Source: Gammaproteobacteria bacterium HGW-Gammaproteobacteria-3 (GTDB lineage Bacteria; Pseudomonadota; Gammaproteobacteria; Methylococcales; Methylomonadaceae). From it: a stretch of DNA of 39,363 nt. This document shows positions 32,258 through 39,363 of this stretch, in pieces. The DNA lies in contig PGZD01000018.1 of assembly GCA_002843155.1 (NCBI GenBank), positions 1-39,363 on the forward strand, given 5' to 3'. Positions within the stretch are counted from its first letter, which is position 1. Each line of letters starts with the position of its first letter. The notes beneath the pieces were generated by a model. That model worked only from the letters and a program-made list of their open reading frames with translations, was not told the DNA's origin and searched no databases. The position numbers were made by a program, and so were the translations under genes.

Positions 32258-32833
32258 CTAAGCCGCGTTATGTTTGAAATAAATTCCGGGCAGCAGGCTC
32301 AGCAGTTTTACCCCGGCGAAAATAATTACCACATAAAACGCGGTGTCGGCAAAATAGGCGGGGAAATACGTTACGGCGCCGTCGAAAAAAGCTTCTCCTG
32401 TAATGGCCGAATAGCGGCCGGACAAGACATTGAAACTGCCGTTGGAAATCAGAAAAGCGGCGGCGATGGACAGCGTCAACCGCGAAATCTGAGACATCAA
32501 TGTGATCACTGTCAGCGTTTTAAAGTATGCGCAGCTTTTGCCGCCAAACCACAACGCGGCATAAGTGGGCAGCAAAAATACATAGGCCGGAGAAATGCAA
32601 AAATCACTGACGTTAAATTGGCTGACAGCCACATAATCGATCAGCCCGGCTTCCAGTAATAGCACGGCGAACACACCCAAGCCGCCAAACCACAAACCGC
32701 CAAGAAAAAACACGGCCAATGACGCATCGGCTAACGCGAATGGCGTGCCGACATGATGAAAACGGGTGGCCGCCATTAATATCATCAGAGCGATGACACC
32801 GGGCTGGAAATGGGTTTTATTGAGGGTTAGCAT
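32258..32833 (-). CDS. btuM: BtuM-like solitary cobalamin ECF S-component
   Basis: A 191-residue protein with about six membrane helices. TRFHHVGTPFALADASLAVFFLGGLW near the N-terminus is the signature of BtuM. The conserved cysteine that coordinates the cobalt of cobalamin (Cys80 in the Thiobacillus protein) corresponds well to C79 here (SDFCISPAYVFLLP). BtuM transports vitamin B12 across the inner membrane; no ECF ATPase or T-component is encoded nearby. It follows btuB by 14 bp, with a strong AGGAG ribosome-binding site, and shares the cobalamin riboswitch. The pair therefore forms a complete outer-plus-inner-membrane B12 uptake route without BtuCDF in this window. Confidence 0.82.
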   Translation of the reverse strand: MLTLNKTHFQPGVIALMILMAATRFHHVGTPFALADASLAVFFLGGLWFGGLGVFAVLLLEAGLIDYVAVSQFNVSDFCISPAYVFLLPTYAALWFGGKSCAYFKTLTVITLMSQISRLTLSIAAAFLISNGSFNVLSGRYSAITGEAFFDGAVTYFPAYFADTAFYVVIIFAGVKLLSLLPGIYFKHNAA

Positions 32834-32847
32834 GAAAGTCTCCTGAA

Positions 32848-34674
32848 TTATAATTCGGGATTATAACGCACGGTAAAAAAGAAATTAAGGTCATCGGTGT
32901 TAAAGCCTGCGACCGTTTGGTATTGCTTGTTCAATATGTTATTGACTTTGGCCTGTAACAGCAAGGTTTTATGTAGCTGCACCTCAGTACGCAAATCCAA
33001 CGTGACAAAGCCGCCCAGCCTTTGGGTATTGGCCTGATCGTCGAACCGACGGCCTTCTGCAATCACGGTCGAGCCAAAACCAAAGACGCCGAAACGCCGG
33101 TCCACATCCAGTCGAAAGGTTTTTTCGGCGCGGCGCGGAAGGACATTGCCTCTGTTGGCTCCCGAGTCGCGGTTTTCAGGATCCAGAAAAGATAACTGCG
33201 CCGAAATGTCGGTATCGTACACGCGGGTGGCCGCTGTCGCTTCAATACCGATGATATGCGACTTGCTGATATTCTGCGGAATAAAAGCGCTGTCGAGCAC
33301 AATGGCATTTTCAACCTGCGTCAAATAACCGTTAAGCGCCCAGTCCACGCCCAGATGCTGCCCGGCAACGCCCAGTTCATAACTGCGGGAGCGTTCCGGC
33401 GCCAAGTCGGGGTTGCTTGAAAAGGGAAAATATAACTCGTTGAACGTCGGGGCTTTAAAACCCTTGCCAACCGATGCCGACACCTGCACATCCGTGTCGA
33501 AAGCATAGCCCCAGGCCGCGTTCCAGGTATTATTGCTGCCGAACTGTTCATTGTGATCGTTTCTGAATCCCAGAATGATCTGATGTCGGCCAATATCGGC
33601 CTGGTATTGCGTGAACACACCGTGGTTATCGCGGGAAGACTCCTTAAACTCGGTCGAGCTGTCAACGCTGTCGTGCAGGTAATCATAGCCCAGCGACAGA
33701 ACATGGCCTTCAAGCAGGTAGAAATCATTTTGCGCCGAGGCCGAAACTCTTGAGGTATTGAAAATACCCGTGTCCTCGCCGTTAAAATTGCTGTCGGAAC
33801 GATCCTTGCTTTCGCCCGCTTTCAGCGTCAGCCCCCAGAAATCAACGGCGCGCAATTTGGCCTGGCCGCCGACGACTTGCTGGATGAAATCCACGTCGTT
33901 GCCGGAAAACACACTGCCGTCGAATTCGTTTTTGCCACTGGCGTAAAGCGCATTACCTTCCAGGGATAATATATCGCCGAATTTATGGCCTAAGCGCATC
34001 GAGCCGGATTCATTACGAAAACCGTCATCATCCGGCTCCACGGTAAAACAGCCAAAATTAAAGCCGCTGGAGCAGGCATTGAAGCCGTTGCTTTGGTCAT
34101 GGCTGATATTCAGATTGTACCAGCTATCGGCAATCGCGCCGGATACGCCGCCGCTGACGGTGTAGCGGTCATGGCTGCCGGCGCCGGCGCTGAAACGCGG
34201 CTTAATCGCTCGATCGGCGCCGCGACGGGTATGGATATGAATAATACCGCCCAAAGCTTCGGTGCCGTACAAGCTGGAGCGGGGGCCTTTGATCACTTCG
34301 ATATGATCGATTTCGGCAATCGGCATAAACTCGAAAGCCGCGCTGCCGGTGGTGACGGAGCCTATGCGTACGCCGTCAACCATGACCAGGATGTGATCGG
34401 ATTCGGTGCCGCGCAGAAAAATCGAGGTGCTCTTGCCAGGCCCCCCGGTATTGGCGATATTGATGCCGGCCATGCCGCGCAAGGCTTCTTCGACCGACCG
34501 GATCTGGCGTGTTTCGATTTGTTCGCGGCTGATCACAAGGGTTGAGGCCAGCCGGGTGGAGTGTTCGGTGCGGGTTGCCGTGACAGTTAATGGGTCCAGG
34601 GTTTGAGTGTCCTGAGCCTGTACCGAAGCACCGAGCCCCAGCCATAAGAATGGAGCCACTATAATTTTTTGCAT
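32848..34674 (-). CDS. btuB: BtuB TonB-dependent cobalamin receptor
   Basis: A 608-residue outer-membrane receptor, the typical BtuB length. A signal peptide (MQKIIVAPFLWLGLGASVQAQ) precedes a TonB box DPLTVTATR. The plug domain has VISREQIETRQIRSVEEALRGMAGINI, FLRGTESDHILVMVDGVRIG and IEVIKGPRSSLYGTEALGGIIHI, followed by a ~22-strand barrel ending FFTVRYNPEL. BtuB imports cobalamins with TonB energy. A canonical cobalamin riboswitch lies in its leader, which makes the substrate assignment firm. AGAGGA precedes the ATG. It is co-transcribed with btuM. Confidence 0.95.
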   Translation of the reverse strand: MQKIIVAPFLWLGLGASVQAQDTQTLDPLTVTATRTEHSTRLASTLVISREQIETRQIRSVEEALRGMAGINIANTGGPGKSTSIFLRGTESDHILVMVDGVRIGSVTTGSAAFEFMPIAEIDHIEVIKGPRSSLYGTEALGGIIHIHTRRGADRAIKPRFSAGAGSHDRYTVSGGVSGAIADSWYNLNISHDQSNGFNACSSGFNFGCFTVEPDDDGFRNESGSMRLGHKFGDILSLEGNALYASGKNEFDGSVFSGNDVDFIQQVVGGQAKLRAVDFWGLTLKAGESKDRSDSNFNGEDTGIFNTSRVSASAQNDFYLLEGHVLSLGYDYLHDSVDSSTEFKESSRDNHGVFTQYQADIGRHQIILGFRNDHNEQFGSNNTWNAAWGYAFDTDVQVSASVGKGFKAPTFNELYFPFSSNPDLAPERSRSYELGVAGQHLGVDWALNGYLTQVENAIVLDSAFIPQNISKSHIIGIEATAATRVYDTDISAQLSFLDPENRDSGANRGNVLPRRAEKTFRLDVDRRFGVFGFGSTVIAEGRRFDDQANTQRLGGFVTLDLRTEVQLHKTLLLQAKVNNILNKQYQTVAGFNTDDLNFFFTVRYNPEL

Positions 34675-34795
34675 AAAATCCTCTGCGCCGCCCGCGCAAT
34701 CAGGTTATGAAAATCACAGAGGAGAATGCGGCGACGGAAAAGACAGAGGAGACGAAAGCCTTTTCGTTGACAGCCCTCCGCTGTATCGAATTGAC

Positions 34796-34981
34796 TTCCA
34801 GGCCGGTCTCCGGGCTCATAAGGGGCGTAGCGCCTGACAAGCGACCTTCCCATGCAATAAGCACAGTGGTATGAAAAACTTGCCTTTACTTATCTACCGT
34901 TGCGGGGGCAGCGTCGGCTTTGGCTCGCACCTGACCGACTTCCCGTTTAACCCGGTAACTGTCATGTTACCGGGCACCTGA
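34796..34981 (-). promoter_or_regulatory. Cobalamin (AdoCbl) riboswitch
   Basis: Read on the minus strand, the leader begins GGTGCCCGG, then GGGTTAAACGGGAAGTCGGT, then GCTGCCCCCGCAACGGT and the B12-box region CATACCACTGTGC, followed by a CATGGGAAGG block and GAGCCCGGAGACCGGCC. These are the ordered conserved parts of class-I cobalamin riboswitches. It should shut down btuB (and btuM) expression when cobalamin is plentiful, probably by hiding the btuB ribosome-binding site. Confidence 0.93.
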
Positions 34982-34994
34982 AAGCAGGTCGAAG

Positions 34995-35022
34995 ATTATA
35001 AAGGCCCTTGAATTTAAAGCAA
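34995..35022 (-). promoter_or_regulatory. Sigma70-type promoter for btuB-btuM
   Basis: On the minus strand TTGCTT (35017-35022) and a perfect TATAAT (34995-35000) are spaced by 16 bp. Initiation near 34988 would place the riboswitch at the very 5' end of the transcript, as expected. Confidence 0.65.
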
Positions 35023-35063
35023 GTCAAATATACGGACGCTGCATCGCTTCAGGCGGATGACGG

Positions 35064-35912
35064 TTACCCACTTTTTGCCACCGGACGGTTCTTGTTCCGA
35101 ATCCATTCGCTCCAGGAACCGGCATAAAGCCTGGAACCTTTCAAACCGGCGATTTCCATCGCCAATACATTGTGACAGGCGGTCACGCCCGAACCGCACA
35201 TATGCGCGATGCGTTGCGGCTCTGTGGTACCCAGCAAGCTGGAAAATTCGCCGCGCAATAGTTCAGCGGATTTGAACTGACCGGTAAGGTCGAGATTGCA
35301 CTGAAAAGCCCGATTCAAAGCGCCGGGAACACGGCCTGCCACCGGATCGACAGGTTCTTGCTCGCCCCGGTAGCGCACCGGTGTCCTGGCATCGACCAGT
35401 TTGAGAGTGTTGCGGGCCAGGCCGTTTTGTACGGCTAACGCATCCAGCCAAAAGCTCTTATCGAGATAAGCCCTGAATGCGGCGGCTTTAGGGGTTGGTA
35501 GCGTCGTAGTCACAGGATAACCTTGTTGCAACCATTGCCGGATACCGCCGTCGAGCACGGCCACCCGGCTGTGCCCCAAACAGCGCAGCAACCACCACAT
35601 CCGGCCGGCAATGGCGCCACCGGCATCGTCGTAAACGATGACCTGACTGGCATTGTCAACACCCCATCGCCCCAGTTTTTGCGACAACAGTTTAAAATCG
35701 GGCAAAGGATGGCGGCCGCTGAAATCATTGACCGCCGATGACAAGTCCCGGTCTAAATGGGCATAACGCGCGTTTGCGATATGGCCGAAACGATAGGCTT
35801 TTGCGCCCGCCTCGGTATCGGCCAGATCGAAGCGGCAATCAAAAATAACCCAGTCGCTGTCGTTAAGGTGTCGCGCCAGGGTTTCGGCGGACAGGATCGT
35901 AGTGTAGGTCAT
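35064..35912 (-). CDS. sseA: 3-mercaptopyruvate sulfurtransferase
   Basis: A 282-residue tandem rhodanese protein, the length of E. coli SseA (281). The inactive N-terminal rhodanese domain has VIFDCRFDLADTEAGAKAY and GHIANARYAHLDRDLS. The C-terminal domain has LVDARTPVRYRG and the catalytic loop CGSGVTA with Cys at residue 239. CGSGVTA is typical of mercaptopyruvate sulfurtransferases rather than thiosulfate rhodaneses. It moves sulfur from 3-mercaptopyruvate to thiols or cyanide in the cytoplasm. It follows the quinone oxidoreductase gene by five bases, so it is part of the DUF5062-qor-sseA operon. Confidence 0.93.
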   Translation of the reverse strand: MTYTTILSAETLARHLNDSDWVIFDCRFDLADTEAGAKAYRFGHIANARYAHLDRDLSSAVNDFSGRHPLPDFKLLSQKLGRWGVDNASQVIVYDDAGGAIAGRMWWLLRCLGHSRVAVLDGGIRQWLQQGYPVTTTLPTPKAAAFRAYLDKSFWLDALAVQNGLARNTLKLVDARTPVRYRGEQEPVDPVAGRVPGALNRAFQCNLDLTGQFKSAELLRGEFSSLLGTTEPQRIAHMCGSGVTACHNVLAMEIAGLKGSRLYAGSWSEWIRNKNRPVAKSG

Positions 35913-35917
35913 GATTC

Positions 35918-36922
35918 TTATACCGTTAAAATGATTTTACCGAGATGCTGACTGCTTTCCATCAAGGCATGGGCTTTTCCCGCTTCAACCAGCGGAAAAG
36001 TGGCGTGAACGACAGGTTTTACTTGACCCGATACCAGCAAGGGCCAGACTTCCCGGTGTAATTTCCGGGCAATGTCGGCTTTAAACGCGGCGTCCCGAGC
36101 GCGTAACGTCGAACCGGTAATGGTCAGGCGTTTTAACAACAGAGGCAGCAGATTCAATTCGGTTTTGGCGCCCTTTTGCACGGCAATTTGCACCAGCCGG
36201 GCGTCAAAACCCATACATTTGATATTACGCGGAAAATACGTGCCGCCGATCATGTCGAGAATGACATCAACGCCGCGCCCGTCGGTGAGCCGCAGGACTT
36301 CCTCGACAAAATCCAGGCTTCGGTAATTGATCGCGGCGCGCGCTCCCAATTGCGTGCAAAACCGGCATTTATCGTCCGTTCCCGCCGTCACCAATACCGC
36401 CGCCCCGAATGCTTTGGCCAACTGTATGGCCGTCGTGCCGATGCCGCTGCCGCCGCCGTGCACCAGCAACGTTTCCCCGGCAATAAGACCTGCGCGATCA
36501 AAGATATTGCTCCAAACGGTAAAAAAAGTTTCCGGCAATGCGGCCGCCTGTACCGGTGAAAACCCGCTTGGAAACGGCAGGCATAACTCGGCGTCAGCCA
36601 AACAATACTCGGCATAGCCGCCGCCGGTGACGAGTGCGCAGACCGCGCCGCCGACATTTAAAGAGCGGACTTTGGCACCCAGCGCAACCACGGTTCCGGC
36701 CACTTCAAGTCCCGGAATGTCGGATGCGCCCGGCGGCGGCGGATAAAGCCCTCGGCGTTGCATAATGTCGGGCCGGTTGACACCGGCGGCGGCTACTTTA
36801 ATCAACACTTCGCCTGCGGCCGGTGCCGGTGTCGGCCTCGATACCGGTTTTAATACAGCGGCGGCGCCGAGGTCAAAAATTTCGATAGCCTGCATCTGCG
36901 CGGGAGCCGTCATAAAACTCAT
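35918..36922 (-). CDS. NAD(P)H quinone oxidoreductase, zinc-free MDR family (PIG3-like)
   Basis: A protein of about 334 residues of the medium-chain dehydrogenase/reductase superfamily without zinc ligands. Landmarks are GEVLIKVAAAGVNRPDIMQRRGLYPPPPGASDIPGLEVAG and the Rossmann loop VHGGGSGIGTTAIQLAKAFGA. DVILDMIGGTYFPRN and the C-terminal HLGKIILTV follow. These match the PIG3/TP53I3-type NADPH quinone oxidoreductases. I chose ATG 36922, which overlaps the TGA stop of the DUF5062 gene (ATGA, four bases), a standard coupled start; the longer frame starting at 36964 would run 46 bases into that gene. It is followed closely by sseA. Confidence 0.9.
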   Translation of the reverse strand: MSFMTAPAQMQAIEIFDLGAAAVLKPVSRPTPAPAAGEVLIKVAAAGVNRPDIMQRRGLYPPPPGASDIPGLEVAGTVVALGAKVRSLNVGGAVCALVTGGGYAEYCLADAELCLPFPSGFSPVQAAALPETFFTVWSNIFDRAGLIAGETLLVHGGGSGIGTTAIQLAKAFGAAVLVTAGTDDKCRFCTQLGARAAINYRSLDFVEEVLRLTDGRGVDVILDMIGGTYFPRNIKCMGFDARLVQIAVQKGAKTELNLLPLLLKRLTITGSTLRARDAAFKADIARKLHREVWPLLVSGQVKPVVHATFPLVEAGKAHALMESSQHLGKIILTV

Positions 36923-37179
36923 TTCAATAAAGGATGGTCTGCCGGTAATTGCCTCGTTATCCACAGCGCCAGCTTATGCTTCATCTGCACGGCATTTTCC
37001 TGGTCAATGGCCAAAGGCTGAATGAGGCGGTCTTGAACCAGCAAACGGTAAATACATTCAATTTTTTCCTGGGCGGAATGGGTCGGGGCAAATTCTGCAT
37101 AGCCTCTGTTTTTTGCATATTTTACCGCCACTTCCAAGGCTTTTTTTACCAGTTGGCTTTCGTTTTTTAACTTGGTCAT
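36919..37179 (-). CDS. DUF5062 family protein
   Basis: An 86-residue soluble, mostly helical protein: KLKNESQLVKKALEVAVKYAKNRGYAEF, then EKIECIYRLLVQDRLIQPL and MKHKLALWITRQLPADHPL. This matches the small DUF5062 family of gammaproteobacteria, for which no function is known to me. Its stop codon overlaps the start of the quinone oxidoreductase gene, so it is the first gene of an operon with qor and sseA. The promoter must lie in the 194-bp divergent spacer shared with tpx. Confidence 0.8.
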   Translation of the reverse strand: MTKLKNESQLVKKALEVAVKYAKNRGYAEFAPTHSAQEKIECIYRLLVQDRLIQPLAIDQENAVQMKHKLALWITRQLPADHPLLK

Positions 37180-37373
37180 GAGGGCTTTTTCCTTATCATC
37201 AAATACAGACCGGTTTAATAACCGATAAGGCGGTCACGGGCAACTGTTATTTGCATCAGAACTTAAAGTACCCATCAAGTCGGTGTCTGATCGTAAGTGC
37301 ACTCTTTTAGCCCTTCCTAAATCACCGATAATGCAATACAGTAAGATAACTCAACTTCAGCAACAGGACGACC

Positions 37374-37880
37374 ATGGCCACTCTTAAATTTCAAGGTAAA
37401 ACTATCCATACCTGCGGAGAATTACCGAAAATCGGTTCTCACGCGCCGGATTTCAGTCTGGTTAACGGAAAATTAGCCATTGAGACACTGGGAACTTATT
37501 CCGGCGCAAAAAAATTACTAAACATCGTGCCCAGTCTCGACACCCCAACCTGCGCCGCTTCCGCGCGTAAATTCAACCAAAAGGCGGCGGGGCTGGAAAA
37601 CAGCGTCGTGCTGGTGATTTCCGCCGACCTGCCTTTCGCGCAGGCACGTTTTTGCCAGACCGAGGGCATTAAAAATGTAGTGCCGTTATCGACTTTCCGC
37701 TCCAGCTTTGCCCGGGATTACGGTGTTGAATTGAGCGACAGCGTGTTGATTGGCTTGACCGCGCGCGCCATTGTCGTGATCGATGCCCATGACCGTGTCG
37801 TTTATACCGAGCTGGTGGAGGATCTGACCGACGAGCCGGATTACGAATCGGCGCTGGCCGCGCTTGCGGAAATAGATTGA
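37374..37880 (+). CDS. tpx: Thiol peroxidase Tpx
   Basis: A 168-residue atypical 2-Cys peroxiredoxin, the same length as E. coli Tpx. The peroxidatic C60 lies in PSLDTPTCAAS and the resolving C94 in ARFCQTEGI, the standard spacing. FQGKTIHTCGELPKIGSHAPDFSLVN is the N-terminal family block. It reduces hydrogen and alkyl peroxides using thioredoxin. It diverges from the DUF5062-qor-sseA operon, which also has redox and sulfur functions. A lipoprotein hydrolase gene follows 52 bp later. Confidence 0.95.
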   Translation: MATLKFQGKTIHTCGELPKIGSHAPDFSLVNGKLAIETLGTYSGAKKLLNIVPSLDTPTCAASARKFNQKAAGLENSVVLVISADLPFAQARFCQTEGIKNVVPLSTFRSSFARDYGVELSDSVLIGLTARAIVVIDAHDRVVYTELVEDLTDEPDYESALAALAEID

Positions 37881-37932
37881 TGACGATGACCGGATATTGT
37901 TTGGCCTATTAAAAACTGATTTCAGAAAAACA

Positions 37933-39222
37933 ATGAAAATGATTTTTAGCGCCCGCAAAAAAATTACTGCAACTGTTTTTGTTTTTATTCAGGCTATGCT
38001 TTTGTCGGCTTGCGGCTCGACCTATCAATTGGTCGATACGCCGAACCTCTATACCGATACCCAACCCTATCCCTCTGAGAATGTCGCGCCTGTCAATAAA
38101 ACGTCAGCGGCCGAACTTTTCTTTGTCACCGACAGGCAGCAGGAACCGTCCAAAGACAATGCCTTATCTTATGGTAGCAAGCGCTCAAATTCGATGGTTT
38201 TTGGCAGCGCCATGATCGAATTCGGTCGGAATTTGTCCTGGGATAAACTGGTCGAAGCAAGCAGTACGGCGGCACGCGACGAGGCTATTCCACTGGTTCC
38301 GGCAAACAGGCATGAAATTGTGCGCTTTCCTGATACGCCGTTGCCTTTTTCGGTTCAGCATGGCGTGATTCAACCTTTACCAGAAGCCGGAGCCGCCTAT
38401 AATCAGGCTCGTCAAACCCTTCAAGCCACGCTGCAGCAACGCCTTGCCGAAGTGAAAATCAAGGACATCATTCTCTTTGTGCATGGCTTTAATACGGATT
38501 TCACCACGGCATCTCTCAATTTGACTGACATCTGGCACTTTAGCGGGCGTATCGGCGTACCGCTGTTTTATACCTGGCCAGCCGCCAGCGGCGGCCTGTT
38601 CGGTTATTTTACCGACCGTGAATCCGGCGAATTCAGTATCTACCATCTTAAAGAAACGATACGGATTCTGGCCGCCTTACCGAATCTGGAACGCATTCAC
38701 ATCATCGCGCATAGCCGGGGCACCGACATCACGACCACCGCCCTGCGTGAATTGGTGATCGAGAGCCGGGCCGCAGGTAAAAACCCACGCACGAGCCTGA
38801 AAATAGAAAACCTCATTCTGGCCGCTCCGGATCTGGATTTCGGTGTGGTCAGACAGCGTCTGATGGCGGAAAAATTCGGCCCGGCTTTTGGTCAGGTTAC
38901 GGTTTATATGAATTCGGCGGATGAGGCTTTGGGTATTTCTCAATACATGATGTCCGGCTTGCGTTTCGGCAAACTGGTTCACGACGATCTGGATGAGAAT
39001 GACAAGAAAATTTTTGCACGTATGAAAAATGTAAATTTCATTGAAGTCGAGGGCGTCAACAGTTTCATCGGCCACAGCTATTACCACCAACATCCCGGGG
39101 TTTTATCCGATATCGCCATTTTGCTTACGAATTGCCTGAAACCGGGGGAACCCGGTCGCCCGCTCATCCACAATGAGATCAATTTCTGGACCTTGCCGGC
39201 AACTTATCCCATTCAACAATAG
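37933..39222 (+). CDS. Lipoprotein alpha/beta hydrolase (DUF900 family)
   Basis: A protein of about 429 residues. The N-terminal signal ends in a lipobox (AMLLSACGS), so it should be a lipid-anchored envelope protein. The hydrolase region has DIILFVHGFNTDF (oxyanion strand), the nucleophile elbow AHSRG in HIIAHSRGTDI, and APDLDF with a late Ser/His region (INFIGHSYYHQHPG). DUF900 proteins are predicted esterases or lipases of unknown substrate. I chose ATG 37933, which places the signal peptide correctly; a TTG at 37897 would add twelve residues before it. The gene ends 14 bp before an IS5-like element, which does not interrupt it. Confidence 0.85.
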   Translation: MKMIFSARKKITATVFVFIQAMLLSACGSTYQLVDTPNLYTDTQPYPSENVAPVNKTSAAELFFVTDRQQEPSKDNALSYGSKRSNSMVFGSAMIEFGRNLSWDKLVEASSTAARDEAIPLVPANRHEIVRFPDTPLPFSVQHGVIQPLPEAGAAYNQARQTLQATLQQRLAEVKIKDIILFVHGFNTDFTTASLNLTDIWHFSGRIGVPLFYTWPAASGGLFGYFTDRESGEFSIYHLKETIRILAALPNLERIHIIAHSRGTDITTTALRELVIESRAAGKNPRTSLKIENLILAAPDLDFGVVRQRLMAEKFGPAFGQVTVYMNSADEALGISQYMMSGLRFGKLVHDDLDENDKKIFARMKNVNFIEVEGVNSFIGHSYYHQHPGVLSDIAILLTNCLKPGEPGRPLIHNEINFWTLPATYPIQQ

Positions 39223-39236
39223 AAAAAAGGTAACTA

Positions 39237-39363
39237 GGGGCTGTTGCCATTTTGTAGTTACCCCTTGAATTTCAATACCTCTGCCTCAAAGATTATTAAT
39301 TTTGAGTCAAAAACGAGCAAACCATGCCGCGACAACTGTTTACGGATGAACTCTGGAGTAAAT
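39237..39363 (+). mobile_element. IS5-family insertion sequence, left end (partial)
   Basis: Directly after CTA (39234-39236) the sequence begins GGGGCTGTTGCC, which is the kind of terminus found in many IS5-family elements; CTAG/TA-type targets are also typical. A transposase reading frame starts 87 bases inside it. The right end is beyond the window, so length and integrity are unknown. GGTAACT just outside and AGTTACC inside (39254-39260) form a small inverted repeat of unknown meaning. Confidence 0.7.
39324..39363 (+). CDS. IS5-family transposase, N-terminus (partial)
   Basis: Thirteen codons are visible, reading MPRQLFTDELWSK. This is the usual start of IS5-family (DUF4096-type) transposases, which begin with a Leu/Thr-Asp-Glu-x-Trp block. 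The gene runs off the window, so the DDE residues cannot be checked. Confidence 0.75.
   Translation, partial: MPRQLFTDELWSK

Noticed and set aside
35918-36964. Longer quinone oxidoreductase frame starting at 36964
   Set aside because: It would overlap DUF5062 by 46 bases, whereas the ATG at 36922 gives a normal four-base ATGA coupling and a family-like N-terminus.

Overview
The window is a dense stretch of a moderate-GC gammaproteobacterial chromosome. The gene set includes Aas/LplT lysophospholipid recycling, TrkAH, a DUF5062 protein, SseA, Tpx, a solitary BtuM, an exosortase/EpsI pair, an HvfABC-type metallophore operon and many HDOD/GGDEF signalling proteins. This would fit a free-living aquatic gammaproteobacterium. 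A methanotroph-type member of the Methylococcales is my guess, but no diagnostic gene such as methane monooxygenase is present, so that is inference. Both ends are cut: the left edge holds the last 32 codons of transketolase and the right edge enters an IS5-family insertion sequence.

Layout. 1-241: transketolase tail, then a 92-bp IS66-like mini-element. 242-1516: a protein built from sixteen short TGVxKY-type motifs on a 20-residue period, with no function I recognise. 1517-1941: a gene-free stretch with an array of small hairpins, a terminator and a good sigma70 promoter. 1942-5325: aas-lplT. 5322-7273 (minus): a TetR regulator followed by a UMF1/Atg22-like MFS transporter. 7483-10316: trkA-trkH potassium uptake. 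10489-12488: a Cys-rich exported peptide with its MNIO (DUF692) and DUF2063 maturation proteins. 12612-17294 (minus): an HDOD-GAF-histidine kinase and a REC-PAS-PAS-GGDEF-EAL response regulator. 17504-18859 (minus): a MobA-like nucleotidyltransferase and an AT-rich VTT membrane protein. 18860-19480: gene-free, with a 65-bp palindromic repeat.

19481-29349 (all minus): sbcC without sbcD, a MITE-like element, an MlaC-type lipid carrier, a DUF1704/QEGLA putative metallopeptidase, exosortase plus EpsI, a lytic transglycosylase, a membrane-anchored MutS-like ATPase and a small CPVC membrane protein. 29350-30208: gene-free, with a second copy of the 65-bp repeat and a very long perfect palindrome. 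30209-32209: HDOD-GAF-GGDEF. 32258-35022 (minus): a cobalamin riboswitch controlling btuB and btuM. 35064-37179 (minus): DUF5062, quinone oxidoreductase and sseA. 37374-39222: tpx and a lipoprotein alpha/beta hydrolase. 39237-end: IS5-family element.

The clearest working units are lysophospholipid import and re-acylation (lplT, aas), potassium uptake (trkA, trkH), post-translationally modified metal-binding peptide production (hvfABC-like), riboswitch-controlled B12 uptake across both membranes (btuB, btuM), and two cyclic-di-GMP/HDOD signalling loci. The least explained items are the sixteen-motif repeat protein, the EAL domain that appears to lack its catalytic glutamate, the families of short palindromic elements, and the orphan sbcC.
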